A DNA stretch of 64,000 bases, taken from assembly GCF_028682175.1 (NCBI RefSeq), contig NZ_JANHKS010000004.1:186001-250000 (forward strand). The letters are read 5' to 3'. The stretch is from Pseudomonas putida (lineage in GTDB: Bacteria; Pseudomonadota; Gammaproteobacteria; Pseudomonadales; Pseudomonadaceae). Below are positions 15,664 to 27,158 of the stretch, piece after piece (positions within the stretch are counted from its first letter, which is position 1; the number at the start of each line of letters is the position of its first letter). The notes under the pieces are model-generated. The model made no database searches. It worked only from the letters and a program-made list of their open reading frames with translations, and had not been told where the DNA came from. A program made the translations under genes and the position numbers.

Positions 15664-18600
15664 CAGATTTTCTCCAGGTTGACCAAAAACGACTTGGATT
15701 CCGGGGTCTGGGAATTACCGTCACCCAGAAACGGCACCAGGGTATTGGCCAGGTAGCCGTTGCGCGTGGTGCCGGTGAAGCCCCAGTGGATCGGGATACC
15801 GATCTGATGCACCACCTGATTGTTCACCTGCAAGGGGCGAATGCGCTTGGTCACCACCGCCACGGCCTCGATGAAGCCGCGTTTGCTGCTGACCCGCACC
15901 CGATCCCCCGCCACGATGCCCTTCTCCTTGGCCAGCGCCTCGCCGATCTCGACGAACTGCTCCGGCTGGGCAATCGCATTGAGGGTGCAATGCTTGCTCC
16001 AGTAGTGGAAATGCTCGGTCAGCCGGTAGCTGGTGCCCGCGTACGGGAAGTCCTTGGCCACGCCCAGCGTGTCCCACACCGAATCGAACACGCGCCCGGC
16101 CGGGTTGCTGGTGGCCTGCTTGTTGTTCGGGTGCAGCGGGTTGATGCCGATGGGCGTCTCGAAGGGTTCGTAGTGCTCGGGAAACGGCCCCTCGTTCATT
16201 TTGTCCACGGCGAAGAACCGCGCCACGCCCTCGGGATTCATGATGAACGGGTTCATGCCCGCCTCGGGCGCGGACGTGGGCACGAAGTCCGGCACGTCGG
16301 TGCCGGTCCAGACCTTGCCGTTCCACCAGATCAGGCGTTTCTTCGGATCCCAGGGTTTGCCCTGCACGTCGGCCGAAGCGCGGTTATAGAGAATGCGCCG
16401 GTTGTTCGGCCACGCCCAGGCCCAGCCCTGATGCTGATGCATGCCGAACGGGTCGCTGTTGTCGCGCCTTGCCATCTGGTTGCCGGCCTCGGTCCAGCTG
16501 CCGCAGAAAATCCAGCAACCCGATGCCGTGCTGCCGTCATCCTTGAGCTGCGCAAAGGCCGTCAACTGCGCCCCACCCTTGACCGCCGCGCCTGAGGCGT
16601 CGGTAAAGTCGGTGGTGGCCGCGCCGTTGATCTCCTTGGCGATCTCTTCCGGCGAAGGCTCCTCGGGGATCTTGTACGGCCAACTGAGTTTGAGCAAAGG
16701 TTCGGCGTAGGCCCCGCCCTTCTCCAGATACAGCTTGCGCAGGCGCAGGAACAGCTCGCTCATGATGCGCACGTCGGTGATCGCCTCGCCGGGGCCCTCG
16801 GCACCCTTGAAGTGCCATTGCAACCAGCGGCTGCTGTTGACCAGCGAGCCGTCCTCTTCGGCAAAACAGGTGGTGGGCAGGCGAATCACTTCGGTCTGGA
16901 TGTTTTCGCTCTGCACGTCGTTGTACGGCCCCACGTTGTGCCAGAACTCGGAGGTCTCGGTGGCCAGCGGGTCCATCACCACCAGCCACTTGAGCTTGGC
17001 CAGGGCCTTCATCACGCGGTTCTTGTCCGGCAGCGCGGCAATCGGGTTGAAGCCCTGGCACAGGTAGCCGTTGACCTTGCCGCTGCCCATCATGTCGAAC
17101 ATCTTCAGGACGTCGTAGCCGGGAATGTCCAGCTTGGGCAGCCAGTCATAGCCCCAGTTGTTCTCGGCCGTGGCGTTGGCGCCGTACCAGGATTTCATCA
17201 GGCTGACGTGGAACTTGCTGTAGTTCTGGTAGTAGGACAGTTGCCCCGGCCGCAGCGGTTTCTGCGTGCGCTTGGTGATGTAGTCGTTGTAGTTTTGCTC
17301 GCCGTCGCTGGCCAGGGTCAGGTAACCCGGCAACGAGTTGGAGAGCAGCCCCAGGTCGGTCAGGCCCTGGATGTTGGAGTGACCGCGCAAGGCGTTCATC
17401 CCCCCGCCTGGCATGCCGATGTTGCCCAGCAACAGCTGCACCATGGCCGCACTGCGGATGATCTGCGCGCCGATGGAGTGCTGCGTCCAGCCCAGGGCGT
17501 AGAGGATGGTCATGGTCTTGCCGGGGACCGAGCAGGTGGCGATTTCCTCCCAGATCTTCATCATCTGATCCTGAGGCATGCCGCAGGTCAGACTGGCGAT
17601 GTCGGCGGTGTAGCGGCTGTAATGCTGCTTCATCAACTGATAGACGCAGCGCGGGTCCTGCAGGGTCGGATCGACCTTGGCGAAGCCGTCCTCGCCCAGC
17701 TCGTAGCCCCAGCCGGATTTGTCCGTGTAGACCCGTTTGGTCGCGTCATAGCCGCTGAAGATGCCGTCTTCAAAGCCATAACCGGCTTTGACGATGAACG
17801 AGACGTCGGTGTAGTTGCGCACGTATTCGTGCTGGATCTTGTCCTGGGTCAGCAGGTAATTGATCAGCCCGCCCATGAACGCGATGTCGCTGCCGGTGCG
17901 AATCGGCGCGTAATAGTCGGCCACGGAAGCGGTACGGGTGAAACGCGGGTCGACCACGATCAGCCGCGCCTGGTTGTGCGCCTTGGCTTCGGTCACCCAT
18001 TTGAAGCCGCACGGGTGCGCTTCTGCGGAGTTGCCACCCATTACCAGAATCAGGTTCGCGTTGGCGATATCGGTCCAGGTATTGGTCATGGCTCCACGGC
18101 CATACGTCGGGGCAAGACTTGCCACCGTCGGGCCATGTCAGACACGTGCCTGGTTATCGAACCCCAGCATGCCGGTTGCGCGAATGACCTTGTGGGTCAT
18201 GTAGCCTGCTTCGTTGGAAGCCGCCGATGCCGCGAGAAAGCCCGTGGTGAGCCAGCGGTTGACGGTTTCGCCCTTGGCGTTCTTCTCGATGAAGTTGGCG
18301 TCGCGGTCTTCCTTCATCAGCTCGGCCACGCGGTCCAGGGCTTCATCCCAGGAAATGCGCGTCCATTCCTTGCTGCCTGGCTTGCGCACCTGCGGGTACT
18401 TGAGGCGGCTGGGGCTGTGAATGAAGTCCAGAAGGCCCGCGCCTTTGGGGCACAGGGTGCCGCGATTGACCGGGTGGTCGGCGTCGCCTTCGATATGGAT
18501 GATGTTTTGCGCCACGTTCTTGGCCGCATCGCCCTGGCTGTACATGATCAGCCCGCAGCCCACCGAGCAGTACGGGCAGGTATTGCGGGTTTCATGGGTG

Positions 18601-18728
18601 TGGGCGAGCTTGAAGTGGCGTATCTGCTCGGCGAATGCCGGCGCGGGCGCCATGCCCAACGCCGCCAGGCTCGAGCCTCCAAGGCCGATTGCGGCGACCT
18701 TGAAGAACTGCCGACGATTGAGGTCCAT
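15663..18728 (-). CDS. fdnG: Formate dehydrogenase alpha subunit, selenocysteine-containing (in-frame UGA at 18138-18140)
   Basis: The catalytic molybdenum/bis-MGD subunit oxidises formate to CO2 in the periplasm. The gene reads as two open frames joined by one in-frame TGA. Translated as selenocysteine (position 197) the product is 1,021 residues, the normal family length. The context is '[20 protein letters not shown]', the same as the E. coli Sec site. The N-terminus has a Tat signal ('RRQFFKVAA') and a [4Fe-4S] motif ('[10 protein letters not shown]...LCPKG'). The ATG at 18728 was chosen because it starts at 'MDLNRRQFF' with a GAGGAG Shine-Dalgarno upstream; an upstream in-frame ATG lies at 18785. 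A SECIS-like hairpin follows the UGA, and the Sec machinery is encoded downstream. Confidence 0.96.
18100..18140 (-). promoter_or_regulatory. SECIS element with the selenocysteine UGA of fdnG
   Basis: Directly 3' of the UGA, the mRNA can fold with an apical stem GGCAAG / CUUGCC around a U-containing loop (GGCAAGUCUUGCC). It closely resembles the E. coli fdnG SECIS loop (GCAAGUCUUGC). This is the SelB-binding signal for recoding. Confidence 0.85.
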
Positions 18729-18920
18729 CGTGCACTCCTCATCAGGGAATGATCCCGGTACATGGCCGGGAGAGTGTTCGATCACGGTGTCGACAGCGCA
18801 GCATCGACCGTTTCAGCGTAGTTCAGATTGCGCGCGGGATTGTGAAAAAGGACGGTTGGCGGGCCAGGTATCAACGAGCGATTTCACGTGCGCACCCGCA
18901 TCCGCTGCGCCAGCACAATC

Positions 18921-19011
18921 CTGTGGGAGCGGGCTCGCCCGCGAATGCGTCGGGCCAGACTCATTTATGGTGACTGACCCACCGCTTTCGCGGGCGAGCC
19001 CGCTCCCACAG
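18921..19011. repeat. REP doublet (CTGTGGGAGCGGGCTCGCCC class)
   Basis: Inverted copies in the 328-bp gap 18729-19056 between fdnG and glgB. Apart from this doublet the gap presumably holds the fdnG promoter, which I could not define. Confidence 0.9.
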
Positions 19012-19056
19012 GACTTCCTTGATAATGCAGCATTGGATAGTCGATACGGGGCGGGG

Positions 19057-21297
19057 TTATTCCTCGCGGACCGGTTTGAACACCACCACGGCCAATGGCG
19101 GCAGATTCAACGCCAACGAAACCGCCTGCCCGTGGCTCTTGATCTCGTCGGCCGTCACCGCCCCGCCGTTGCCGACGTTGGACCCGGCATACACCCCGGC
19201 GTCGGTGTTGAGCAGTTCCGCCCATTTGCCACTGAACGGCACGCCCACCCGATAGCCATGACGCGGCACCGGGGTCAGGTTCGCCACCACCAACAGCGGT
19301 TCGCCCTCGCGACTCCAGCGCAAGTAGGCATACACGCTGTTGCCAGCGTCGTCGCCAATCACCCACTGGAAGCCCTGCGGCTGGCAGTCCTGCTCGTACA
19401 GCGCCTTCTCCGAGCGATACAACCGGTTCAAGTCCCCCACCAGCGTGTGCACACCCTTGTGCTCGGCGTAGTTGAGGAAATGCCAGTCCAGCTCGGTGTC
19501 ATGGTTCCACTCGCGCCATTGCCCGAACTCGCAACCCATGAACAACAGTTTCTTGCCCGGGTGGGTCCACATGAACGTTAGATAAGCCCGCAGGTTGGCG
19601 AATTTCTGCCAGCGGTCACCGGGCATCTTGTCGATCAGCGAATGCTTGCCGTGCACCACCTCATCGTGGGAAATCGGCAGAATGAACCGCTCGGACCAGG
19701 CGTACACCAGCCCGAAGCTCAGCCGGTCATGGTGATGCTGGCGATGGATCGGGTCCTGTTCGATGTACTTGAGCGTGTCGTGCATCCAGCCCATGTTCCA
19801 CTTGTAGGCGAACCCCAGGCCGCCCTGTTGGGTCGGCTGGCTGACGCCCGGCCAGGCCGTCGATTCCTCGGCAATCACCAGCGCACCCGGGGCCTCCAGT
19901 GCCACCACGTCGTTGAGGTGACGCAGGAAATCGATCGCTTCCAGGTTCTCGCGACCACCGTAGCGGTTCGGCACCCACTCCCCGGCCTTGCGCGAATAGT
20001 CGCGGTACAGCATCGACGCCACAGCATCCACCCGCAGGCCATCGACGTGGAAATGCTTGAGCCAGTGCAGGCCCGAGGCAATCATGAAGCCATGCACCTC
20101 GGTGCGGCCCAGGTTGTAGATCAGCGTGTCCCAGTCCTGGTGGAAGCCTTCTTGCGGGTTGCCGTACTCGTACAGCGCGGTGCCGTCGAATTGCGCGAGG
20201 CCGTGGGTGTCGGTAGGGAAATGCGCCGGTACCCAATCGAGGATCACACCGATGTCGTTCTGGTGACAGGCGTTGACGAAGGCCGCGAAGTCCTCAGGCG
20301 AGCCGTAGCGCGCGCTCGGAGCGAATTGCGAGAGCAACTGATAGCCCCAGGAACCGCCGAACGGGTGCTCCATGATCGGCATCAGCTCGATGTGGGTGAA
20401 GCCCAGATCCTTGACGTAGGGAATCAACTGGTCCGCCAGTTCGCGCCAGTTGAACGGGCGATCCGGCTCGTCTTCGCCGCCGTGGTGCCAACGCCAAGAG
20501 CCGGCATGCAGTTCGTAGATCGACAGCGGCTGGTGCACATCCTGCTTGTCGCCACGGGCCTGCATCCAGTCATGATCCTGCCAGTCGAAGCTCAGCGGCG
20601 CGGCCACCTTGGAAGCGGTGTCAGGCGGCAGCTTGGTGGCCAGGGCCATCGGGTCGGCCTTGAGCGGCAGGACGCCGTGCTGCCCCAGAATCTCGTACTT
20701 GTAGGCCTCGCCCGGCCCGATGCGAGGAATGAAGACTTCCCAGACGCCGCTTGGGTGTCGCGCACGCATCGGATGCCTGCGCCCGTCCCAGCTGTTGAAA
20801 TCCCCCACCACCGACACCCGGCGGGCGTTCGGCGCCCAGACCGAGAAGCGCACGCCATCGACGCCATCGACGTTCTTGACCTGTGCCCCCAAGGCGCTAC
20901 TCAGGTCGCGGTGATTGCCCTCGGCGAACAGGTAGAGGTCCATCTCTCCCAGCAACTGGCCGAAGCTGTAAGGGTCCTCGGTGATCTGCTCGCCCGTGGC
21001 CCAGTTGATCTTCAACAGATAAGGCTCGCGAGTCTCGAAGTGCCCGGCGAAAAAGCCGGGCTTGTCACTCATCGTCAGCTCGCCCAGATCGCGTTCCCCG
21101 TCGCGGGACAGCACGCGCACCCCCAGGGCCTGTGGCAGGTAGGCACGGATCACCTGGCCATTCTTGCCGTCGCTGTGGGGGCCGAGTATGGAGAACGGAT
21201 CGGGGTGTTCGGCGCGGATCAACGCGTCCATATCGCCGGCGGTTGGCAACACATCCCGGTTGCCCTTGCCGAATTGGTCAGACGCACTCATTTTCAT
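19057..21297 (-). CDS. glgB: 1,4-alpha-glucan branching enzyme GlgB
   Basis: This GH13 enzyme transfers a linear alpha-1,4 segment to make alpha-1,6 branches. The 746-residue product has an N-terminal CBM48-type module (about residues 130-230, '[25 protein letters not shown]'), then the catalytic barrel. There the nucleophile lies in '[12 protein letters not shown]' and the acid/base in 'LVIAEES'; '[10 protein letters not shown]' completes the conserved set. It starts in an ATGA overlap with the treS gene. In this operon it would branch the linear glucan made by GlgE. No glgA, glgC or glgP is adjacent. Confidence 0.96.
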   Translation of the reverse strand: MKMSASDQFGKGNRDVLPTAGDMDALIRAEHPDPFSILGPHSDGKNGQVIRAYLPQALGVRVLSRDGERDLGELTMSDKPGFFAGHFETREPYLLKINWATGEQITEDPYSFGQLLGEMDLYLFAEGNHRDLSSALGAQVKNVDGVDGVRFSVWAPNARRVSVVGDFNSWDGRRHPMRARHPSGVWEVFIPRIGPGEAYKYEILGQHGVLPLKADPMALATKLPPDTASKVAAPLSFDWQDHDWMQARGDKQDVHQPLSIYELHAGSWRWHHGGEDEPDRPFNWRELADQLIPYVKDLGFTHIELMPIMEHPFGGSWGYQLLSQFAPSARYGSPEDFAAFVNACHQNDIGVILDWVPAHFPTDTHGLAQFDGTALYEYGNPQEGFHQDWDTLIYNLGRTEVHGFMIASGLHWLKHFHVDGLRVDAVASMLYRDYSRKAGEWVPNRYGGRENLEAIDFLRHLNDVVALEAPGALVIAEESTAWPGVSQPTQQGGLGFAYKWNMGWMHDTLKYIEQDPIHRQHHHDRLSFGLVYAWSERFILPISHDEVVHGKHSLIDKMPGDRWQKFANLRAYLTFMWTHPGKKLLFMGCEFGQWREWNHDTELDWHFLNYAEHKGVHTLVGDLNRLYRSEKALYEQDCQPQGFQWVIGDDAGNSVYAYLRWSREGEPLLVVANLTPVPRHGYRVGVPFSGKWAELLNTDAGVYAGSNVGNGGAVTADEIKSHGQAVSLALNLPPLAVVVFKPVREE

Positions 21298-24200
21298 TCT
21301 CCATCAGACAAGTTCAACAGCCCGCGCAAGCCTTGAAGCGGTACCGACAACCAGGTCGGCCGATTCTCGGCCTCGTAGGCCACTTCATAAGCGGCTTTTT
21401 CCAGGGTGAACAACGCCAGTGCAGCGGCCTCTCCCTTGGCATCCTTCCAGGCGTGGGCGACGTCGGCGGTGGCCGTGTTGTAGCCACCGAGGAACGCTTC
21501 CCGCGCCTGTTGTAGATAGATCTGTGCGACCTGTTCGCGCGCAGCATTGGCGGCGGGCGATGTGTCGGCCGCCAATGCATTTCGCATGGCCATGGCGCCA
21601 GCGTAGTCGAAAGATCGCAACACGCCGCTGACATCTTTGAACGGGCTGTATTTGGCCCGTCGTTCCTCCAGCGGCCGGGCAGGTTCGCCCTCGAAATCAA
21701 TCAGATAGGCATCACCCTTGACCACCAGCATCTGCCCAAGGTGCAGGTCGCCGTGGACGCGCATGCGCAGCCCGCCGACCGATTGTTTGGCCAGGGTCTG
21801 CACCTGTGCAAGCAGCGCCTTGCGCTGGCCGAGCAACTCGCTGACCAGTTGCTGATCGTCCGCCTCCAGCGAATCGCGATGCTGCTCAAGCAGCCCCAAC
21901 GCCCGCTCGACCTGGGCCGAGACGCTTTTCGCCGAGGCCTGGGCGTCCTTGACCGAGGTGACTTCGGTCTTGAAGTCCGGGTTGTCGGTCGGCGCGCTGA
22001 GCACCACGTGCATTTCGCCCAGACGTTGCCCCAGCAGCGCAGCAAAATCCTTGAGTTCGATCAACGCATTGGAGTGTTGTTCAAGGTCCGAGCGCCCGTG
22101 GGCCATTTCGTCACGCACGGCGCGTTCCAGGTTGTTCTGCGTCCACTCCCAGGCATCGCCCTGGTTGCTCAGATACCCCTGGGCGATCATCAGCAGATTG
22201 CTCTGGCCTTCGTTGTCGACCCGCACCACGGCGCCCAGCAGCGGCGAGATGTGCGCGTAGCCGGCTTCGGTCAGGTAGGCACCCATTTCCAGTTCCGGGT
22301 GGGTACCGGCACTGACCCGGCGAATCATTTTCAGTACCAGGCTGCTGCCGACCACCACCGAACTGTTGGATTGCTCGGCCGACAGGTAGCGCACTTCGGA
22401 CTCGTCGTTGAGTCCCAGCGGCGCCAGTTGCGAGGTCTGCTGGAAGCGCAGTTCGCCGTCGCCGGTGGGCAGGACGGTCTGCTGTTGCATGCCCGCGATC
22501 ACTGCGCGAATGAACGGCTCAAGGGTAAAGGCATCGGTAATCAGACCGACCTGCCGCCCGCGACGTACTCTGGCCAGCGCCAGTTGCTGGGGCAAGGCGC
22601 TGCTGAAATCATCTTCGGCGAGGAAGCCGAACGGCAACTGATAGCGGGCCACTTCGCCGCCCGCAGAAACTTCGATCTCGCTCAGCAGCACCGGCCGCTG
22701 GGTGGTGCCGAAGCGCACCGCGTAGGCAATGTGCACCTTGTCGATGGCCGTGCCCTTGCCCGCGAACCAGCGGCGCTTGGGCAGGTAGACCGACAGCGAG
22801 GTCTGCTCCATGGTCTGGCGCAGGGGTTCTTCGAGCAATTCTTCCAGGCGCTGCTTGAGCACCAGGGTCGGGAAGTCCGGCATGCTCTGGGCCGGCTCGA
22901 CGTGCCAACTGGGCATCTGATTCTCCGCGGCCAGCAAGAACCAGTAGAAGCCGTAAGGAGGCAACGTCAGCAGGTAATTGAGCTGGCCAATGGGTGGGAA
23001 GGCGCTGCCGCCGAGCATCTCCACCGGCACCGTGCCGGCGTAATGGGACAGCTCGAGTTCGGCAGCCTGGGACGCCGCCGAGACGTTGGCAACGCACAGG
23101 ATGATTTCGGTCTTGCCGTCGGGCCCTGTGTATTCACGGGTGTAGGCCAGGATCCGGCGGTTGCTCGGCGAGAGCATTTTCAGCGTGCCGCGCCCGAAGG
23201 CCTTCTGCTGCTTGCGCACGGCGAGCATGCGCCGCGTCCAGTTCAGCAGCGAATGGGGGTCCTGGTCCTGGGACTCGACGTTGACCGACTGGAAGCCGTA
23301 CAGCGGGTCCATGATCGGCGGCAGCACCAGGCTTGCCGGATTAGCCCGGGAGAACCCGCCGTTACGGTCGATGGACCACTGCATGGGCGTGCGTACGCCG
23401 TCGCGGTCGCCGAGATAAATGTTGTCACCCATGCCGATTTCGTCGCCGTAATACAGGGTCGGCGTGCCTGGCATGGACAACAACATGCTGTTGAGGAGCT
23501 CCACGCGGCGCCGGTCCCGTTCGAGCAGCGGCGCCAATCGCCGACGGATGCCGAGGTTGATGCGCGCACGGCGGTCGGCCGCGTAGTAGTTCCACAGATA
23601 GTCGCGCTCACGGTCGGTGACCATTTCCAGGGTCAGCTCATCGTGGTTGCGCAGGAAAATCGCCCATTGGCAGTTTTCCGGGATTTCCGGGGTCTGGCGC
23701 AGGATGTCGGTGATCGGAAAGCGGTCTTCCTGAGCCACGGCCATGTACATGCGCGGCATCAGCGGAAAGTGAAACGCCATGTGGCATTCGTCACCGTCCT
23801 TGCCCTTGCGATCGCCGAAATACAGCTGGGTGTCTTCGGGCCACTGGTTGGCTTCGGCCAGCAGCATGCGGTCCGGGTAATTGGCGTCGATTTCGGCACG
23901 AATCTGCTTGAGGACGTTGTGGGTTTCTTGCAGGTTCTCGTTGTTAGTGCCGTCGCGTTCGATCAGGTACGGAATGGCGTCCAGGCGCAGGCCGTCGATG
24001 CCCATGTCCAGCCAGTAGCGCATCACCTCCAGCACCGCCTTCATCACCTGCGGGTTGTCGAAGTTCAGGTCCGGCTGATGGGAGTAGAAACGGTGCCAGA
24101 AGTACTGCCCGGCGACCGGGTCCCAGGTCCAGTTGGATTTCTCGGTATCGAGGAAGATGATCCGCGTGCCGTCGTACTTCTGGTCGTCATCGGACCAGAC

Positions 24201-24614
24201 GTAGAAATCCCGGGCCTTGGAACCCTTCTTCGCATGTCGCGCCCGCTGGAACCACGGGTGCTGGTCCGAAGTGTGGTTGATGACCAGCTCGGTGATGACC
24301 CGCAGCCCACGCTTGTGCGCCTCGGCGATGAATTTCTTCGCGTCGGCCATCGTCCCGTAATCGGTGTGGATGCCACGGTAATCGGCGATGTCGTAGCCAT
24401 CGTCGCGCCGCGGTGACGGGTAGAACGGCAACAGCCAGATGGTGTTGACGCCAAGCTGGGCGATGTAGTCCAGCTTGGCGATCAGGCCGGGAAAGTCGCC
24501 GATCCCGTCGTCGTTGGAGTCGAAGTACGACTTCACATGTACCTGGTAAATCACCGCATCCTTGTACCAGAGCGGATCGTCGATGAAGGCTGCGTTCCGG
24601 GTTTTCTTCGCCAT
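21294..24614 (-). CDS. treS: Trehalose synthase fused to maltokinase (TreS-Mak)
   Basis: A bifunctional 1,106-residue protein. Residues ~1-550 form a GH13 trehalose/maltose isomerase ('[21 protein letters not shown]'; nucleophile in '[11 protein letters not shown]'; acid in '[11 protein letters not shown]'; '[11 protein letters not shown]'). The C-terminal half is a maltokinase with aminoglycoside-kinase-like motifs '[12 protein letters not shown]' and '[16 protein letters not shown]', which would make maltose-1-phosphate for GlgE. The fusion is known in pseudomonads. I chose the ATG at 24614 ('[13 protein letters not shown]') since upstream residues do not fit the family and the 16-nt gap from glgE contains an AGGAC ribosome-binding site. 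Its end overlaps glgB. Confidence 0.95.
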   Translation of the reverse strand: MAKKTRNAAFIDDPLWYKDAVIYQVHVKSYFDSNDDGIGDFPGLIAKLDYIAQLGVNTIWLLPFYPSPRRDDGYDIADYRGIHTDYGTMADAKKFIAEAHKRGLRVITELVINHTSDQHPWFQRARHAKKGSKARDFYVWSDDDQKYDGTRIIFLDTEKSNWTWDPVAGQYFWHRFYSHQPDLNFDNPQVMKAVLEVMRYWLDMGIDGLRLDAIPYLIERDGTNNENLQETHNVLKQIRAEIDANYPDRMLLAEANQWPEDTQLYFGDRKGKDGDECHMAFHFPLMPRMYMAVAQEDRFPITDILRQTPEIPENCQWAIFLRNHDELTLEMVTDRERDYLWNYYAADRRARINLGIRRRLAPLLERDRRRVELLNSMLLSMPGTPTLYYGDEIGMGDNIYLGDRDGVRTPMQWSIDRNGGFSRANPASLVLPPIMDPLYGFQSVNVESQDQDPHSLLNWTRRMLAVRKQQKAFGRGTLKMLSPSNRRILAYTREYTGPDGKTEIILCVANVSAASQAAELELSHYAGTVPVEMLGGSAFPPIGQLNYLLTLPPYGFYWFLLAAENQMPSWHVEPAQSMPDFPTLVLKQRLEELLEEPLRQTMEQTSLSVYLPKRRWFAGKGTAIDKVHIAYAVRFGTTQRPVLLSEIEVSAGGEVARYQLPFGFLAEDDFSSALPQQLALARVRRGRQVGLITDAFTLEPFIRAVIAGMQQQTVLPTGDGELRFQQTSQLAPLGLNDESEVRYLSAEQSNSSVVVGSSLVLKMIRRVSAGTHPELEMGAYLTEAGYAHISPLLGAVVRVDNEGQSNLLMIAQGYLSNQGDAWEWTQNNLERAVRDEMAHGRSDLEQHSNALIELKDFAALLGQRLGEMHVVLSAPTDNPDFKTEVTSVKDAQASAKSVSAQVERALGLLEQHRDSLEADDQQLVSELLGQRKALLAQVQTLAKQSVGGLRMRVHGDLHLGQMLVVKGDAYLIDFEGEPARPLEERRAKYSPFKDVSGVLRSFDYAGAMAMRNALAADTSPAANAAREQVAQIYLQQAREAFLGGYNTATADVAHAWKDAKGEAAALALFTLEKAAYEVAYEAENRPTWLSVPLQGLRGLLNLSDGE

Positions 24615-24630
24615 GGCCACTCGCGTCCTG

Positions 24631-26667
24631 TTATTGGTGTGTGGCTTTGATTCGCCAGATGCCAAACGGCTGATAGGAAGGGTCGATGCGCATCCACTGG
24701 GTTTTCCCGTACCAGGTCCAGGAGTGGCCGGTCATCAGGTCCTCGCCAAAGGTTGCGGCATCATCGGGCAGGCCCATTTCCCACAGCGGCAGCTCGAAGT
24801 GCGCCTCTTGCGCGTTGTGCGGATCGAGGCTGACGGCTACCAGCACGAAGTTGCTGCCGTCATGACTGCGCTTGCCGAAGAACAGGATGTTGTCGTTCCA
24901 GGCGTTGTAGATCCGCAAGCCCAGGTGAGTCTGCAGCGCCAGGTTCTGCCGACGGATACGGTTGAGCTGGGCGATCTCGGCGATGATGTTGCCGGGCGCG
25001 GTGAAGTCCCTTGGACGGATCTCGTATTTCTCCGAATCCAGGTACTCCTCCTTGCCCGGAACCGGCGCCGACTCGCAGAGTTCGAAGCCCGAATACATGC
25101 CCCACAGGCCCGAACCCATGGTCGCCAGCGCCGCCCGAATCAGAAAGCCAGCGCGACCCGAGTCATGCAGGAAATACGGGTTGATGTCCGGCGTATTGAC
25201 GAAGAAGTTCGGCCGGTAGCACTCGCGCCACGGCGTCTGATTGAGCTGGGTGAAGTACTCGGCCAGCTCGGCCTTGGTGTTGCGCCAGGTGAAATAGGTG
25301 TAGCTCTGGGAGTACCCGACCTTGCCCAGGCGGGCCATCATCGCAGGCTTGGTGAACGCCTCGGCAAGGAACATCACCTCCGGATGCTGGGCGCGCACGT
25401 CCGCGATCATCCATTGCCAGAATGGCAACGGCTTGGTGTGCGGGTTGTCGACGCGGAAGATCTTCACGCCCTCTTCCACCCAGCCCAGCACCACGTCGCG
25501 CAGCTCGAGCCACAGGCTGGGAATGGCATCCGGCGCGTAGAAATCGACGTTAACGATGTCCTGATATTTCTTCGGCGGGTTTTCCGCGTAACGAATCGTG
25601 CCGTCCGGGCGCCACGAGAACCAGCCCGGATGCTCCTTGAGCCAGAGGTGGTCCTGGGAGCACTGGATGGCGAAGTCCAGGGCGATTTCCAGCCCGTGGT
25701 CGGCAGCGGCCTTGACCAGATTACGGAAGTCTTCCCGGCTGCCCAGTTGCGGGTGAATCGCTTCATGGCCGCCGTCGGCGCTGCCGATGGCGTACGGGCT
25801 GCCCGGATCGTCAGGCCCGGCCTTCAGCGAGTTGTTCGGGCCTTTGCGGTGCGCGCGGCCGATGGGGTGAATCGGCGGGAAATACAGCACGTCGAAGCCC
25901 ATGTCGCGGATCATCGGCAGGCGGCTGTGCACGTCGTTGAAGGTGCCGTGGCGCTGCTTGTCGTCGGTGATCGAGCGCGGAAACAGCTCATACCAACTGG
26001 CGAACTGCGCCAGCTCACGCTCCACGTCCAGCGGGAACTCCAGGCTGCGGCTGAGGAACGCGTGGTTGTCGGCATGGGACATGATCGCGGCAGTTTCGCT
26101 GTTGAGCAGCAAGGCCACTTGTGCCTCATGGTCGGTATTTTCGCCCAGACGCTGCAACAGGCTGTCGATCTGCCCACGCAATTCATGCTGGCTGCGCTCG
26201 GCGGCATGCACCAGGTGCAGGCGCCCTTCTTCCAGTTCCAGACCGATGGGCACACCGGCTGCGTATTTTTTCTCCAGCTCGTAGCGATAGCTGGCGAACA
26301 GGTCGATCCAGGCTTCCAGCCGGAACAGGTAACGGCTGACGCTGGTGGGCGTGAACTCGCCGATCCAGCTGTCGTTGCCCAGGTCGCGCATCGGCGCCTT
26401 GTGCCAGTCCTGCTCGTCTGCCGCACGATAGCGAATGCGCACCGACATCTTGTCGTGGCCGTCGGCAAACACCTTGCTGGTCACGGTGACCGGCTGGCCG
26501 ATGATCGCCTTGGCCGCCAGCGTGCCGGCCTCGATTACCGGCTGCGTGTCTTCGATGACAATGCGCGGCAGTTGCAGGGCCTGTGTCAGGGGTAAAGGCT
26601 GGGTTGGGTGGGGAACATCGGTGGCCAGAGAGTCCGGGCCGTATGGCTGATCAGCAGTCACATTCAT
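24631..26667 (-). CDS. glgE: Alpha-1,4-glucan:maltose-1-phosphate maltosyltransferase GlgE
   Basis: A GH13_3 enzyme that extends alpha-glucan by maltosyl units from maltose-1-phosphate. The 678-residue product has an N-terminal beta-domain, then 'FDVLYFPPIHPIGRAHRKG', 'EIALDFAIQCSQDHLWLKEHP', the nucleophile in 'IFRVDNPHTKPLPFW' and the acid/base in 'VMFLAEAFTKP'. Length fits. It is the first gene of glgE-treS-glgB. A candidate AlgU promoter lies about 125 nt upstream, consistent with an osmotic/desiccation-stress role known for this pathway in pseudomonads. Confidence 0.95.
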   Translation of the reverse strand: MNVTADQPYGPDSLATDVPHPTQPLPLTQALQLPRIVIEDTQPVIEAGTLAAKAIIGQPVTVTSKVFADGHDKMSVRIRYRAADEQDWHKAPMRDLGNDSWIGEFTPTSVSRYLFRLEAWIDLFASYRYELEKKYAAGVPIGLELEEGRLHLVHAAERSQHELRGQIDSLLQRLGENTDHEAQVALLLNSETAAIMSHADNHAFLSRSLEFPLDVERELAQFASWYELFPRSITDDKQRHGTFNDVHSRLPMIRDMGFDVLYFPPIHPIGRAHRKGPNNSLKAGPDDPGSPYAIGSADGGHEAIHPQLGSREDFRNLVKAAADHGLEIALDFAIQCSQDHLWLKEHPGWFSWRPDGTIRYAENPPKKYQDIVNVDFYAPDAIPSLWLELRDVVLGWVEEGVKIFRVDNPHTKPLPFWQWMIADVRAQHPEVMFLAEAFTKPAMMARLGKVGYSQSYTYFTWRNTKAELAEYFTQLNQTPWRECYRPNFFVNTPDINPYFLHDSGRAGFLIRAALATMGSGLWGMYSGFELCESAPVPGKEEYLDSEKYEIRPRDFTAPGNIIAEIAQLNRIRRQNLALQTHLGLRIYNAWNDNILFFGKRSHDGSNFVLVAVSLDPHNAQEAHFELPLWEMGLPDDAATFGEDLMTGHSWTWYGKTQWMRIDPSYQPFGIWRIKATHQ

Positions 26668-26789
26668 CGAGCATCACTCCTCACGCCCCAGGGACGCTCC
26701 TTGTTAAGAGTCCTTTCCATCGACATCCAATCCTTGATACGTAAAGGAAGGCCACCGGACTGAACCCGCCCGGAATTGGCCGCATAGGT

Positions 26790-26816
26790 TCCGAAGCCTG
26801 CCTTGGGGAAAAGTTC
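26790..26816 (-). promoter_or_regulatory. Candidate AlgU (sigma-22) promoter for glgE-treS-glgB
   Basis: On the minus strand GAACTT (26811-26816) is followed after exactly 16 nt by TCGGA (26790-26794), against the AlgU consensus GAACTT-N16/17-TCTGA. It lies in the 319-bp gap 26668-26986, where nothing else was recognised. Confidence 0.5.
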
Positions 26817-26986
26817 AAAGAGCTTGCGACGCAAAAATTCGATCCGTTGCCCAGCTTAGCCGCAGGATCGAAAAGCACGTGCAAATCGCCGGAAATCTTC
26901 AAACAGACCCGCTGTCGAACCCTGCAAGCGCGCTGAAATCCGGTATTCCCGCCTGTTCAAACCTGCGCTCTCAGGAAGGTGAAGCA

Positions 26987-27151
26987 ATGAACATTCCCAT
27001 TCCCGCAGAAACGCCCGACCCGAACATCGATGACCCCGAATTGCCGGTGCCCAAACCCGAGGAGCCGCCGCCACCGACCATGCCACCGGTGATCGAACCG
27101 CCCAAGGGCGATCCGCCCAGCCAGGAGCCGCCTGCGGTGTTGTGGGAGTGA
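26987..27151 (+). CDS. Small proline-rich protein
   Basis: A 54-residue protein with 20 prolines and many acidic residues ('PIPAETPDPNIDDPELP', then 'PEEPPPPTMPPVIEPPKGDPP'). It probably has an extended polyproline-like conformation. There is no signal peptide, membrane helix or recognised domain. The ATG at 26987 was chosen over a longer frame because AGGAAGGTGA sits just upstream. It is divergent from glgE across a 319-bp gap, and a REP doublet lies 8 bp beyond its stop. Function unknown; I believe similar short proteins occur in other Pseudomonas, but could not check. Confidence 0.65.
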   Translation: MNIPIPAETPDPNIDDPELPVPKPEEPPPPTMPPVIEPPKGDPPSQEPPAVLWE

Positions 27152-27158
27152 GCGTGGT

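Noticed and set aside
18126..18140. Apparent premature stop splitting the formate dehydrogenase alpha gene
   Set aside because: The TGA sits at the known selenocysteine position, is followed by a SECIS-like hairpin, and selA, selB and tRNA-Sec are adjacent. It is recoding, not a pseudogene.
16812..18752. 646-residue plus-strand frame across the fdnG region
   Set aside because: Antisense shadow of fdnG. It has no start signal and its composition is unlike a real protein.
21741..24416. 891-residue plus-strand frame
   Set aside because: Antisense shadow of the treS-maltokinase gene.
26681..26902. 73-residue minus-strand frame upstream of glgE
   Set aside because: No ribosome-binding site, no family resemblance, and it overlaps the candidate AlgU promoter.
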